DNA from: Pyropia yezoensis
Taxonomy: Eukaryota; Rhodophyta; Bangiophyceae; Bangiales; Bangiaceae
DNA: 64,000 nucleotides
Direction: 5' to 3'
NCBI GenBank assembly: GCA_009829735.1
Contig: CM020620.1
Span: 10,599,420 to 10,663,419 of the forward strand
Below, one piece after another: positions 30,928-40,753 of this stretch. Under the pieces are notes generated by a model. The model saw nothing but the letters and a program-made list of their open reading frames with translations. It searched no databases and was not told the DNA's origin. The position numbers and the translations under genes are program-made. Every line of letters starts with the position of its first letter. The stretch's first letter is position 1.

Positions 30928-31512
30928 TCACGACTCGGAGAAGAGCCCGCCCGGCACGGGCGTACCCTCCTCCCACCTCCCCACTCCTTCGCCGCCCCCC
31001 CCCCCCCATACATCGTCGTCCTCCCCCCGCGCCTCTGGGGAGGAACTCCCGTGCCTTTCCCGCCCCCCTTCCCCGCCGCCGCCGCCACCACCACCGCCAA
31101 CGCCGCCCCCGTCAGCCGCCTCCTCCTGGGCCACCAGTGCCTCAAAGCGGCGGCTCTCGGCCGCAATCCGACGCACCCGCCCCTCAACGGCAGCCAGCTT
31201 GGTGCCGACCCCCGCCACCGCGCCGTCGACGCGGCGGCCGTCGGCAAGGAGAGACGCCCGACGGGCACGGAGGGTGCCCAGCTCTGCGTCCACGCGTCGG
31301 AGGGCCGCCGCCGCGTCACGGGCGGCAGCAGCAATGCCATCGCGACGCGCGGCCGCGGCGGCTCGGGCCGCGTCGGCGGCGGCAAAGTGAGCGGCGATGA
31401 GGCCTAGGGAGGTGTCAAATGGGGGGGGTGGTGGGGCGGTGTGAAAGGGCACGCCAGGTAGGTGCACTGCGTGACGCCGCGCCTCATGTGGGGGGCGGGT
31501 GTCGGGCTGCAT
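30928..31512 (-). CDS. Small Ala-rich coiled-coil protein, unknown function
   Basis: About 194 residues from the ATG at 31512. After a short Pro-rich start, roughly 100 residues form an uninterrupted Ala/Arg/Glu helix with heptad-like spacing (AALRRVDAELGTLRARRASL, TKLAAVEGRVRRIAAESRRF). A Gly-rich run and a Ser/acidic tail follow. No family is recognised; the size and layout are like small coiled-coil subunits of trafficking complexes, but that is only a resemblance. The frame is kept over the whole helix, which supports real coding. Confidence 0.45.
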   Translation of the reverse strand: MQPDTRPPHEARRHAVHLPGVPFHTAPPPPPFDTSLGLIAAHFAAADAARAAAAARRDGIAAAARDAAAALRRVDAELGTLRARRASLLADGRRVDGAVAGVGTKLAAVEGRVRRIAAESRRFEALVAQEEAADGGGVGGGGGGGGGEGGRERHGSSSPEARGEDDDVWGGGGGEGVGRWEEGTPVPGGLFSES

Positions 31513-33941
31513 ACTGTCCGGAAGGTGGACGCTCAACAAACGTCGCCTCCACCTGTCAAAAGAACAGTCGCGAAGCGGCCGCAACAACCGCAGCCCTGGC
31601 GTGAGTGGGTACAGGTATATGGGACAGCGACAGAGTCGGACGACGGACCGCGACGGAGCGGGACGGGGCGGGACGGGGACAGTGACGGAACGCCGAGACG
31701 GTCGAGCCAGGGGTCTTGGGCGAGTCCCTGTCCCTGAGCGAGGCAGCTTGCGGCCTAATTATGCCATTATCAGCCCAATTGTGAATACCACTTTAGTAAG
31801 TTGCTGCTGCCGGTTTGTTGGTTGTCCCTCTCGTGAATACGAGATTCACGTACGCCTGCCAGAATCGAGACGCCGTCGTCAGCAGCCAGCGTCAACTCTT
31901 GATGCGCTTCCGGATGCGCGGCTCGAGAACTCTTGTTCTCTTTCCTACAAGCGAGCGCCTGTATCCCAACCTTGCGCGAGTCGCACTGTATGCGTTGACC
32001 AATCACACTTGGACATCGTGATGAGGCATGAAGAGATAGTACCTGATGTCTCACATTCACGGCAAAACCGCACGTGACTGGACGACCCCCGCAAGACGCT
32101 CCACAGGACGTCGGACAGCAGGCAGTGCATACTGTGTGGACGATGTGAGGTCGGTGAAACACCGGCGCAGTGGAACCTCAACCACCTCACACAGGTCTTG
32201 ACAAAAAATCCGGGCTATGGCGAATCATTGGTGCTCTCAGGCCGGGGCAGGGCCCTAAAAGAGCATTACTTTTCTGTGGAAATAGCCTTGATGGCTTGAT
32301 GAGTATCGGCTACAGTACTCGCCGGACCATCCTCAGCTCCGCGGATAGTCTACCGGCCCGACAGCCACGCATGTTGTGTCTGGAACCGTCACGTCAGAGC
32401 GAGCAACACCCTGCGGTACTCAACGTGCTTTGAGACGCCCAACGTACATCCCCATCGGCTGTCCGAGGACAGGGTGCCGACTATCCTACTTCACGCCGCC
32501 TCGACCGAGTCGCCCGCACGACGTCGAAGTCGGAGGAGCAGACGAGACAGGTCCCCTCGTGTGGTGGAGACGCGTCCAAGTCTCCAGCCTGAGCGGACGG
32601 CTCGTCGGATCGCCAACCAATTGCCCGGACGGGTGATTGGCCAGAGCGTCGGACGTCGCGCGAAGATCCGCCGAGCGGCCCCCGTGGACCCCCCCCTCGG
32701 CGGTGTGGCGTCAGTGCCTTCGCCAGTCCGGATTTTTGTCTGGCGGTGGCCCCTGTGGGCCACGGCCTGTCCGCTGCCTCTTCTCGCCGTTCCCGCGTGG
32801 TCGCGCGCCAGCCGCCAGCGCAACGAAGTTTTGAGGCCGCCCCCCCTCCCGCCGCGCACGACCCGGGGAGCTGCCGCCCTCCGACGACAGCCGAAGAGGC
32901 GTGTGCTGCGCGCGCACACCGCAGCGGCTCGCGAATGGGTGGCCCACAAGAATCACCCGCGGCCAGTGCCCCCATGAAGGTGGGGAGACTGGCCCTCCCT
33001 GGCCGTGCGTCTCGCCAACACCCGCCGCCCCCTCTACTGCGTGTCTCTGGGGGGGGGACGAGAACCTGGCGGGGCGGCGCCGCGATCACGCGGTCAGTGT
33101 AGCGAGAGAAGATGATTGGCGGTGGGGAAAGAAGCGACAGTCGCCGGGTCGTCTGACTGGCGGGCCACCGGTGGGTCAGCCGCACCCCCGCGCGATCCCG
33201 CGGCCAAGACGCGGGGGAAGCAGGTGTAGCAAGGCCCCCCCAGTTGGCCACAACCCTTTCAGACCTCGGCACGTGTTCGACGCCCGCGTACTGCCTGGGA
33301 CTCGATGCCAAGAATTGGTGGGTGGGGGAGGTCGACGACGGCACCTTCCCTGCGTCCCGACGCCTGCTTCCGAGTCACAGCGCGTTTGGTCGCAGGCCCC
33401 CTTCCACAGCTGGCGGCCTGGGCGTCACGGAAGGGACCGGGGGAGCGCGCGTCAATGGGCGTCCCACGACGGGCGTGATCGCGACGGGCTGACGTGGACG
33501 CGGGTCGTCCTTCTTGCGCGCTGGCAGTGGAGCGGATGAGGGACGGGTGCCCACGCAGCGTGCACACCACCGCGGCGGTCGCCCGTATCCCCATTGCCCT
33601 ACACACCATTCCACGTGCGCACACGCGCGGAGAGCGTGCCCGTCCTGCCGAGTGCCCATCACGGATTGCCGGTGGGGGAAGGTATTGCCCTGACCCCTGG
33701 CGTCGACGCAAGCTTTGCGTCGCTAGCGTCTTCTTCCCCTCGCTTTGCGAACCGCACGGACGTAGGGAGGCCACCCAGGACGGCTCACTCTGTGGTTCCC
33801 TCGTTCCGGGCGTGACGGCGGCCGTGGTGCGGATGTCTGCCTTCCTCGTCACGACCGGACCTGCCGCCAGCTTGACTGCGCTGCTCACAATGAGCGGCAC
33901 TGCGCCGCGGTGCTCTTCACCACCAGGATGGGTGGGTGCCA
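31513..33941. other. Gene-poor region
   Basis: 31.7-32.45 kb is lower in GC and without long frames. 32.45-33.9 kb is GC-rich with overlapping open frames on both strands but no recognisable domain. No gene is supported. Confidence 0.4.
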
Positions 33942-35003
33942 TCAACGATCCCGAAGGGGGGGACGCTTCTGCCCAAAAGTTGACGATTGGGTACCTCCTC
34001 TGCGACGAAGAGGACCACCACCACCCGCCGCGCGGTAGGCCTGTATCCGCTGGGGCTGGTCGGCCGGTGGCAGAAGACGATACCTCCCAACGCCTCGATG
34101 TGGTGGAACAGCGGCGCGCGGCAGGTGTGCCACGGCAGCCGCCAGCCGCCGATCGCCGCCCAGCCTTGTCACGGGATGATGAAGGTGCCGATCGGTCAAG
34201 GGCGGGCAAGCGTCTAGCAGGCCATGTATCTTCGCGCGGCACCCATGACGAGCGGGAAGCCCGCCCCTGTCCACCCAATCCACGGCATGCTGTACCGGCC
34301 GGCCAGGAGGAACATGTCGCACGGCTTTCCATTCCACCATTGCGCCTGCCCCCCGGGGATAGGCAAGGTGGTAGGCCAACTCCCACGGGTGGTTCAATCG
34401 AGTGGCCTCGTGTGCCTGCGCGGCAGATGGGGAGGCTCGGTGACGATCCCCAACAATGGTCACCGATGGCCCCATGGGCGGGCCCGCTGGTGAGCCGCGA
34501 TGGAAGGCCAGTGCGGCTCCCCCCCGTTCCATCGTCCAACCCTTCGGCTGACACCTGGAGCGGCCACCGTGGGGACTCGGCGCAGCGTCCGGTACCTGCG
34601 GACCAGCGGGCGCCTCCTCATGAGGCACCACCCGTGCGGCTGGGAAAGGCAACAGGCCGTGGCCCGAAGTGTCCCAGTGACCCTGCACCGCTGGGCGAGG
34701 CCCCTCGTGCAGCAGGCTACCGACAGCGACCGCTCCCAGCGCTGTGGCGCCCACAATCACCGTCCGCTGAAGAAGGCCCACCTTCCTCTGTTGGTTCTCG
34801 GACGGCTGGCCCAGACTTGCCGCGGCAACGGCCGTACGTCCCCGTCGAAGGACGCGTAGCCCGCGCTGCCCCTTGGCAACGATCCATGGGGGGCGTCGGA
34901 GGTGGTGCTGGCTTGCCTTACCCTCCGCTGCGGGCGCTGCGCACAGCGGGGCGGGGGCTGTCAAACGTGTTTCACAGTGGGTTGCCGCCCCTGCTGCCGC
35001 CAT
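33942..35003 (-). pseudogene. Possible decayed or intron-split membrane protein gene (weak FIT-like resemblance)
   Basis: Minus-strand translation shows a hydrophobic helix (TVIVGATALGAVAVGSLL) followed by GHWDTSGHGLLPF. In another frame further on are membrane-like pieces (LPIPGGQAQWWNGKPCDMFL) and PLFHHIEALGGIVF. The two His-containing pieces, in this order, recall the DxSGH and FH motifs of FIT-family lipid diphosphatases of the endoplasmic reticulum. Frame changes and a stop at about 34215 mean it is either split by introns not resolved here or a pseudogene. The resemblance is weak and may be chance. Confidence 0.2.
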
Positions 35004-35604
35004 CTTCTACCTCGCTTTCGCTGGCGGAATTGCAGAGGCCTTCACCATCAGGCGCGCCATTAACGCACCGGCTTGACCACAGCGACGCTGATAAGGCATC
35101 GACAGACGGCGCTGCGAAAGGTGTTCATGCAGCCGCTTCCCCCCTAGACCCGCTGCGGCGGCCTTGTCACCCCGATGGCGACATTAAGGGCGGAGTGCCT
35201 GACAAAGAGCGTAGCAATCAACCCCTGCAGCTGCAGCTTGTCAATACCAACGGAGCGTCTAGGAGTCTGGTCAAAGCAGAGGCACAACCAGGGGCAGGCG
35301 GCGTCATATTTCCTTCGGACAAAGCCGAACTCGACCCTGTACGTTTGGTGCTTGGCACGTTCACTGAGCAATGCGTGCCTATTTCATTTGCCGTCTCGTG
35401 GATCGGCCCCAGCAGCTCACTGCATCCCGTGCGAGCTGCGGAGATGTCTTTCTGGAGATGTCGCTGGGCACCACCCAGCGCAACCAGTTGGGACTGGTCT
35501 TGTCGACATGACAGCACACTGACATGGACTGTTCTCGACCCCTCCTGGCAGCTCACCGGCTTCATGGTTGTTGTCATGCTCATGTGCGTTTTGGTCTCGG
35601 ATAG

Positions 35605-36522
35605 GAGTCAGCGACGCCGCACGCGTGCGAGGAGTGCAAAGAGCGCTTCCCTCATCGAAGTCAGTTGCAGTCCCACGTCCGTAACGTGCACGAGAGGGCG
35701 GGGCGGCCGTTTGAGTGCGAGCGCTGCGGTTCTCGTTTTCGGCAACGCGCTCACAAACAGAAGCACGTCGCAGCTGTTCACCTCAAGGAGAAGCCGTACA
35801 CTTGCAAGATCTGCTTGCACTGCTTTGGGCGCCGCAGTGATCTGTACGTAGACTATTGCCATCGCATTCTCCGAGTGGTGTTGAGTTTTCTGTGTGTGTC
35901 GCGGGTATGTCGCGCGATGCATGCCCGTATCATCCTTGCCGTCGCGTGTGGAGACACTGACGCTCTTGTCCGTCTGGCATGCTGGGAATACCTGCTTCAT
36001 GCCGCTTGTTCTGTACGGCCGCCCACGTTTCTCTCCGATGACAACAGAAACAAGCATGACCGGTTGGTGCACAAACGGGAGCGGCCGTACGGCTGCGACT
36101 TTCCCGGGTGTCACGCGCGCTTTGGGCAAAAGGGCGACAGCAAGAAGCACATGGCCACCCACGAGCGCAGCGAGGCGCGACGCCGCGCCGCGGCCGCGGC
36201 CGTCGTAGCGACCGCGGCGGCCGTGACAGGCGACACTGCGACGTCTGGTGCTGTTGCAGCGGTGGACGACTTGTCAGGGAGAGGCCCTCTTGGTGACTGG
36301 CATTCGCCGAAGGAGCGCCCCGGGGCTGTCCGTGGCAGCGGGTGGCGGCAGACGGAACGTGAGTGGGAGGTGGAAGACGGTGATGACGTGGATTGTGCTG
36401 ACAAGGCAGACGACCTAACTAGTAGACCCGACGACGACGACGGCAACGAGGAGAAAGAGGCTGATGACCAGGACGAGGAGGGTAGTGAGGGGTTGGCGGC
36501 GACTGGCATGTATCGCGCCTAG
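35605..36522 (+). CDS. C2H2 zinc-finger protein (four fingers), 5' exon not identified
   Basis: Likely nuclear DNA- or RNA-binding protein. The visible exon starts after an ATAG acceptor at 35605. Four C2H2 fingers follow: CEECKERF...H...H, CERCGSRF...H...H, CKICLHCF...H...H and CDFPGCHARF...H...H. The third finger is completed only if an intron at 35844-36047 (GTACGT donor, CAACAG acceptor, 204 bp) is removed, giving GRRSDLNKHDRLVH. The intron is a multiple of three with no stop, so retention would insert 68 residues and break that finger. The C terminus is Ala-rich and then strongly acidic (DDDDGNEEKEADDQDEE). It is convergent with the acetyltransferase gene. Confidence 0.75.
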   Translation, partial: ESATPHACEECKERFPHRSQLQSHVRNVHERAGRPFECERCGSRFRQRAHKQKHVAAVHLKEKPYTCKICLHCFGRRSDLYVDYCHRILRVVLSFLCVSRVCRAMHARIILAVACGDTDALVRLACWEYLLHAACSVRPPTFLSDDNRNKHDRLVHKRERPYGCDFPGCHARFGQKGDSKKHMATHERSEARRRAAAAAVVATAAAVTGDTATSGAVAAVDDLSGRGPLGDWHSPKERPGAVRGSGWRQTEREWEVEDGDDVDCADKADDLTSRPDDDDGNEEKEADDQDEEGSEGLAATGMYRA

Positions 36523-36736
36523 ATGTGCAGCCCAAGCGAGGGTCCACGCCAGCCTCTTGTTGTATTCCGCACGATAGTGTAGTTGTATGGGCAGGAACGG
36601 CAGCAAGAGCTAATCGTCTCTGGCTTCTCGTGCCGTCAGCTTGCATCTAGCCAGACGTGCCAAGGAGCACAGGTGCCGCCTCTACAGCCAGTCCCTCCGT
36701 CAAGACTCGTCTGGAAGCGCGGTGGCCCGGGACAGC

Positions 36737-37261
36737 TCAGGCCATCTTGGCAGGCCCCCCAGTCTCCATCTGCATTTCCATCCAAGTACCGGCGCCATGC
36801 ACCACGGGCGATGGTCCGCGACTCGCAAACCCAATTCCCGTGTACAACGGCACGTGGTGGGCTCGCGCAATCAAAGCCACCGTTGTATTAGCGGGCAACC
36901 GACGGAGGTACTCGTGGACGAGTGCAGACGCCACGCCCTGTCGCCGAGCGTCGGCCCGCACAACCACCGAATGGATGCACACCAGCGGCCCGTCTGGGTC
37001 GTGGCCGCTCATGCTCTCCTCCGTCAGCTGCCGCGGGGAGCGGGTGCCGCACACAAAGCCAAGCAGCGCCTGGCTTTTTGCTTCATAAGCACCGACAAAT
37101 AGCTCGGGGGCAACCGCCAGCCGGTGGGCAAGCGCAGCAGCGGAGGCCGCCTCGTCGGATGCGTAGCTCGACCGCTCCAGCGCGGCGATGGCGTCCAGCT
37201 CGGCCACAGTGGGCGTCCGCACCACCGCCGGGATGTTGCCGAGAATGATAATGCTGCCCAT
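36737..37261 (-). CDS. GNAT-family acetyltransferase, AANAT-like
   Basis: About 174 residues from the ATG at 37261; an in-frame upstream ATG lies at 37333. It resembles arylalkylamine (serotonin) N-acetyltransferase. The N-terminal motif RTPTVAELDAIAALERSSY, LTEESMSGHDPDG, the acetyl-CoA loop VVVRADARRQGVASALV and the C-terminal HHVPLYTGIGF...GPSPVV all fall in the order of that family. It would transfer acetyl from acetyl-CoA to an arylalkylamine or polyamine; the substrate cannot be read from sequence. It lies in a single exon, divergent from the ArfGAP gene 577 bp away. Confidence 0.8.
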   Translation of the reverse strand: MGSIIILGNIPAVVRTPTVAELDAIAALERSSYASDEAASAAALAHRLAVAPELFVGAYEAKSQALLGFVCGTRSPRQLTEESMSGHDPDGPLVCIHSVVVRADARRQGVASALVHEYLRRLPANTTVALIARAHHVPLYTGIGFASRGPSPVVHGAGTWMEMQMETGGPAKMA

Positions 37262-37837
37262 GCTGCCGGAAGAGCAGGCGTATTCCAGGGGCAGGGTTCC
37301 GCCGCCTAGCCACCTCTGCCTCTGCTCCCACACCCCCGACGGCTGGTGTCAATGTGCAGAACGCCCCTCTGTTGCAAGCTCGTGTGTATCCCTGATCTGC
37401 TCCGCACCGCTTCATTAATCAAGATTTCAAAAAAATGCAAAATGATTTGTGGCTCGTGAGTATCGAATGCTGCACACATTTCGCTATAAAAAATCTGAGC
37501 TGTTCTGCCTCTGCACCCAACCGACAGGGCCACAGCGCTGGATTGGACACCGCACGCGCTGTCCCACCCCAGGGCCGTTGAACGGGGACTGGCAACGCCT
37601 GGTCCAGTGGCGGCTCCGTGTGGTGACTGTCGTCGACGCCGACCGTTTCGTCCCTTATACATACATACGTGCTGGCGGGGAAGGGTACCTGCCCTACCCC
37701 CCCCCCCCCCCCCGTTTCGTGCGTACCGGTCCTCGCTGCCAATTGCTGCTGCCCGGCTGACCTGACTGTGTTGCTCCTGCTCGAGCTCCAAGGTCAACAA
37801 CCCCACTCTACTCTTTCTACTTCTCGCCCCCGCCACC
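37262..37837. other. Divergent promoter region of acetyltransferase and ArfGAP genes
   Basis: Contains an AT-richer stretch (37410-37490) and a 17-base C-run (37697-37713). No gene is supported. Confidence 0.4.
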
Positions 37838-39354
37838 ATGAGCAGGCGACCATCTGCCAGGGAGGCGGAAGATGCAGAGCGCCATGTGCGTGCCCTGATG
37901 CGCCGTGAAGGCAACCGCTACTGCGCAGACTGTGGGGACCGCTCGCCGCTGCACGTGTGCTTGCCTCTGGGCACGTTTGTGTGCACCATGTGCTCGGGCA
38001 TACACCGCGACGCGGGGCGGCGGGTCAAGCACGTGGAATCGGGCTTGCTGACCATGGACGACGTGGACCGGCTCGAGGCTCGTGGCGGCAACAGCGCTGC
38101 CCGCCAAAAGTGGATGGCGCGGTGGAACGCTCGCGATTTTCCAGAGCCGCCTCCAGGGGATGTGGAGCGGGCGAGGGAGTTTATCTGGCTCAAGTATGAA
38201 GGCTCCTGGGCCGCCCGTCCCCCGTCGGGCTCGCGGGGGGGCTTGGGCGGCGGTCGTGATGAGTACCGCCGGGGGCCGATCGGGGACGACTATGGCCGGC
38301 GGGGGCCGCCGCCGGGTCGGGAGCGGGAGCTAGACCGGTATGGCGGGGGGCGAGACCCTCGGGATCGGGACCCATACGGGCCGCCGGCGCGGCGGGGTGG
38401 CGGCTATGGGGAGGACCCCTATGACCGGGAGCGAGGGGGCGGTGGCGGCTTCGGTGACCGGGAGCGCTCCCGCCGCAGCCGCAAGGGTACGAAGGACCGG
38501 AAAAAGGGCAAGAAGAAGGGCAAGTCTTCCAAGCGCGGCGACAGTGACTCCTCTGACAGCAGTGACTCCTCCTCGGTCAGCGGCTCAGACAGTGACTCCT
38601 CCGCGTCCGACTCGGACAGCGACGAAGCGCGGCGGCGCCGGCGTCGGGCAAAGAAGTCGGGCACTGACAAGGGCCGCTCCAAGTCGTCCAAGGACAAGAA
38701 GAAGAAGAAGAAAAAGGAAACGTCTCGCAACGGCTCGGGGGCGCCGCTGTCGATGGGAACGGCTGACGACTTTCTCGGTGGGGCCACGGCATCTTTTGGG
38801 GCCATGGGTTTGGGCGCAGCCGGCGGCATGATGGGCAATGGCGGGATGATGGGAATGCCTCCGGCCGTTGGTGGCCAAGTGTACGGCGGCATGCCAGGTA
38901 TGGACGGGGGCATGATGGGGATGCCACCTGGTCAGATGTACGGCATGAACGGGGGCATGAACGGTGGTATGGGTGGAGGCATGGGCGCCAGCATGGGCGC
39001 CGGCATGGGCGCCGGCATGGCTGGAATGGGCGGTGGTATGGGCATGCAGCAGCCAATGTACGGCGGCGGCATGGGAATGGGCGGTATGATGGGTGGTGGC
39101 GGCATGATGGGAGGTATGCCCCCGCAGCAGCAGCCGCAGCAACAGCCGCCGTTACTGGCGCTTCCCGCCCCACCTCCGCCTCCCGATGGGGCGGCTGGCG
39201 GCGCGCCCGAGGACCCATTTGTGGCTCAGATGCGGCCCGCTGGTCCGCCAGGTGGCCAGTTTAGCCAAGGCCCACCACCGGGCATGGGCGGCGGTGGCAT
39301 GATGCAGCCGGGGCCTGCGATGGGTGGTCCCCCGCTCGCTGGCGCTGCTGGTGC

Positions 39355-39387
<33 letters not shown>

Positions 39388-39421
39388 AGGCGGCAGCTCC
39401 AACCCATTTGATGAGTTTTGA
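37838..39421 (+). CDS. ArfGAP-domain protein, AGFG/SMAP-like
   Basis: 527 residues in one exon. An N-terminal ArfGAP zinc finger (CADCGDRSPLHVCLPLGTF, CTMCSGIHRDAGRRVKHV) keeps the four Cys and the catalytic Arg of the HR motif, so it should stimulate GTP hydrolysis by an Arf GTPase in vesicle budding. An Arg/Gly segment, a Ser/Asp-rich stretch, a Lys-rich stretch and a Met/Gly repeat region (MGGGMGASMGAGMGAGM) follow. The protein ends SSNPFDEF; NPF motifs bind EH-domain endocytic proteins, as in AGFG proteins. A GGC-repeat run lies just before the end. Confidence 0.88.
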
Positions 39422-39779
39422 AGGCGTGTCCCCGTAGTGGGTGTGGGTGACCTGTGTTCCGGCGCGGGGCGTGCGGACGCTCCTCCTCTCCTTGCGTCGA
39501 GGAACGAAGAGGCCTCTCGCAAGTTTTCCAGCAGGGGGCTGTACGCTTCTCGTCTCTTCTCTGGGGGCTATTGTGGGCACGAAGGGGTTGCCAGAGTCGT
39601 TGTGCCTTCTGCGTTTCTTAACCCCCAGCGTTGCTTGGTCTTTTGCCATGGCAACGGCTAGCGCCCCACCTCGACCCTGCCAACCGTTGATCCCATTCCC
39701 AGGGCTCATGCCAACCACCCGTCCCTTCAGCCCAGTGTGCCGCGTGCGTGGCGTGTGTGCCCAGACGCACGCTCCTATT

Positions 39780-39894
39780 GTGCGTCCCGTAAAAAGTGGA
39801 CGTGCATGGGTCGTGCAGTGTGGGTTTGATTGGTCCAGTGGCCGATATTTGACATGATCACGACACGAGCACGTCCACTTTTTACGGGACGCAC
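39780..39894. repeat. Foldback element with perfect 26-bp terminal inverted repeats
   Basis: Arms 39780-39805 and 39869-39894 are exact reverse complements (GTGCGTCCCGTAAAAAGTGG and on). The spacer is 63 bp without coding capacity. Size (115 bp) and ends fit a tiny MITE or foldback element; no clear target duplication was confirmed. Confidence 0.85.
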
Positions 39895-40287
39895 TACATC
39901 CCAACGTCGGGGGTGGCCACGGGCGGCCTGGGCTCAATTCTATTCTTCTACACGAACGTGCGCTTTGGCTGGGGCCCCCAGAGACGGGCCGCTTCATCTC
40001 GGCGCTTGGCGTGAGCACGATTGTCTCCCAGGCCCTGCTGGCTCGCCCGCTGGTGGCCTTGTTCGGGGAGCGGCCGCTCATCGTGGCAGGCTTTGTCTTG
40101 TCGCGGCCGGCGCTCCTGCGGGTGCTGGGTGCAGGGGAGCCCTCACGTAGGACGTTGGGTGAGGGGTCGGTTGGCTGGCAAGCTTGGGGGCGCCTGTGGC
40201 AGCGGCGGCGCTGCTGGCGGACGCGGCCGCGGCGCAGATCGTCCGTCTGCCCTTCGGCGCTCAGGCCGTTTCCGGTCGCGTAGTTCT

Positions 40288-40393
40288 TACGCGTCGCCGC
40301 TCGCGCAGCCCTACGCGTAGCCCTACGCGTCGCCGTTCGCGTAGGCCTAAGCGTAGGCCTACGCGTAGGCCTACGCGTAGGCCCACGCGTAGT
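40288..40393. repeat. Tandem 12-bp array (CTACGCGTAGGC-like)
   Basis: Repeats of a self-complementary unit (TACGCGTA core and AGGCCT junctions) with small changes. Both strands read nearly alike, so it can fold at many registers. Confidence 0.8.
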
Positions 40394-40753
40394 CTTAGCC
40401 ATGCCCGTCGAACAGTCGCCCTTACCCGTGCCCGTCCAACAGACGTCCATGATAGGGCAATGGGTGACCCGAGTGGCTTGGAAGTGGGCCACTCTGGTGC
40501 GTGCCACTATGTCCCCTGTGCCCGTCAGTTCTCGACAGGGGCCGTACCCAACAGCAATCATGTGCAGTTGGAACGCTTCCATGACCCTCGCCACTCCCGG
40601 GAGAAAAGATGCCAAACAGACGGAAAAAGGCGTTGCAAGGCTCACCTGAAGGCTCCCACACAAAAAAAACAACCAACGAAATCGAGGGTGTCTGCGCTCC
40701 CCTACACCCTTGACACATCACCAGCTCCCAGCACGCTACGCGTGTGCAGTCCG

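Larger units (their letters stand above)
39422..40753. other. Repeat-bearing intergenic region
   Basis: No gene is supported. It contains the 26-bp inverted repeat (39780-39894) and the 12-bp tandem array (40288-40393) annotated separately. Confidence 0.5.

Noticed and set aside
33494-35851. 785-codon plus-strand open frame
   Set aside because: It shows no domain, overlaps other frames on both strands, and its 3' end is an out-of-frame shadow of the zinc-finger exon.
39152-40672. Long minus-strand frame over the 3' end of the ArfGAP gene
   Set aside because: It is composed of low complexity and the 12-bp array translation (RPTRRPT repeats); shadow of repeats.
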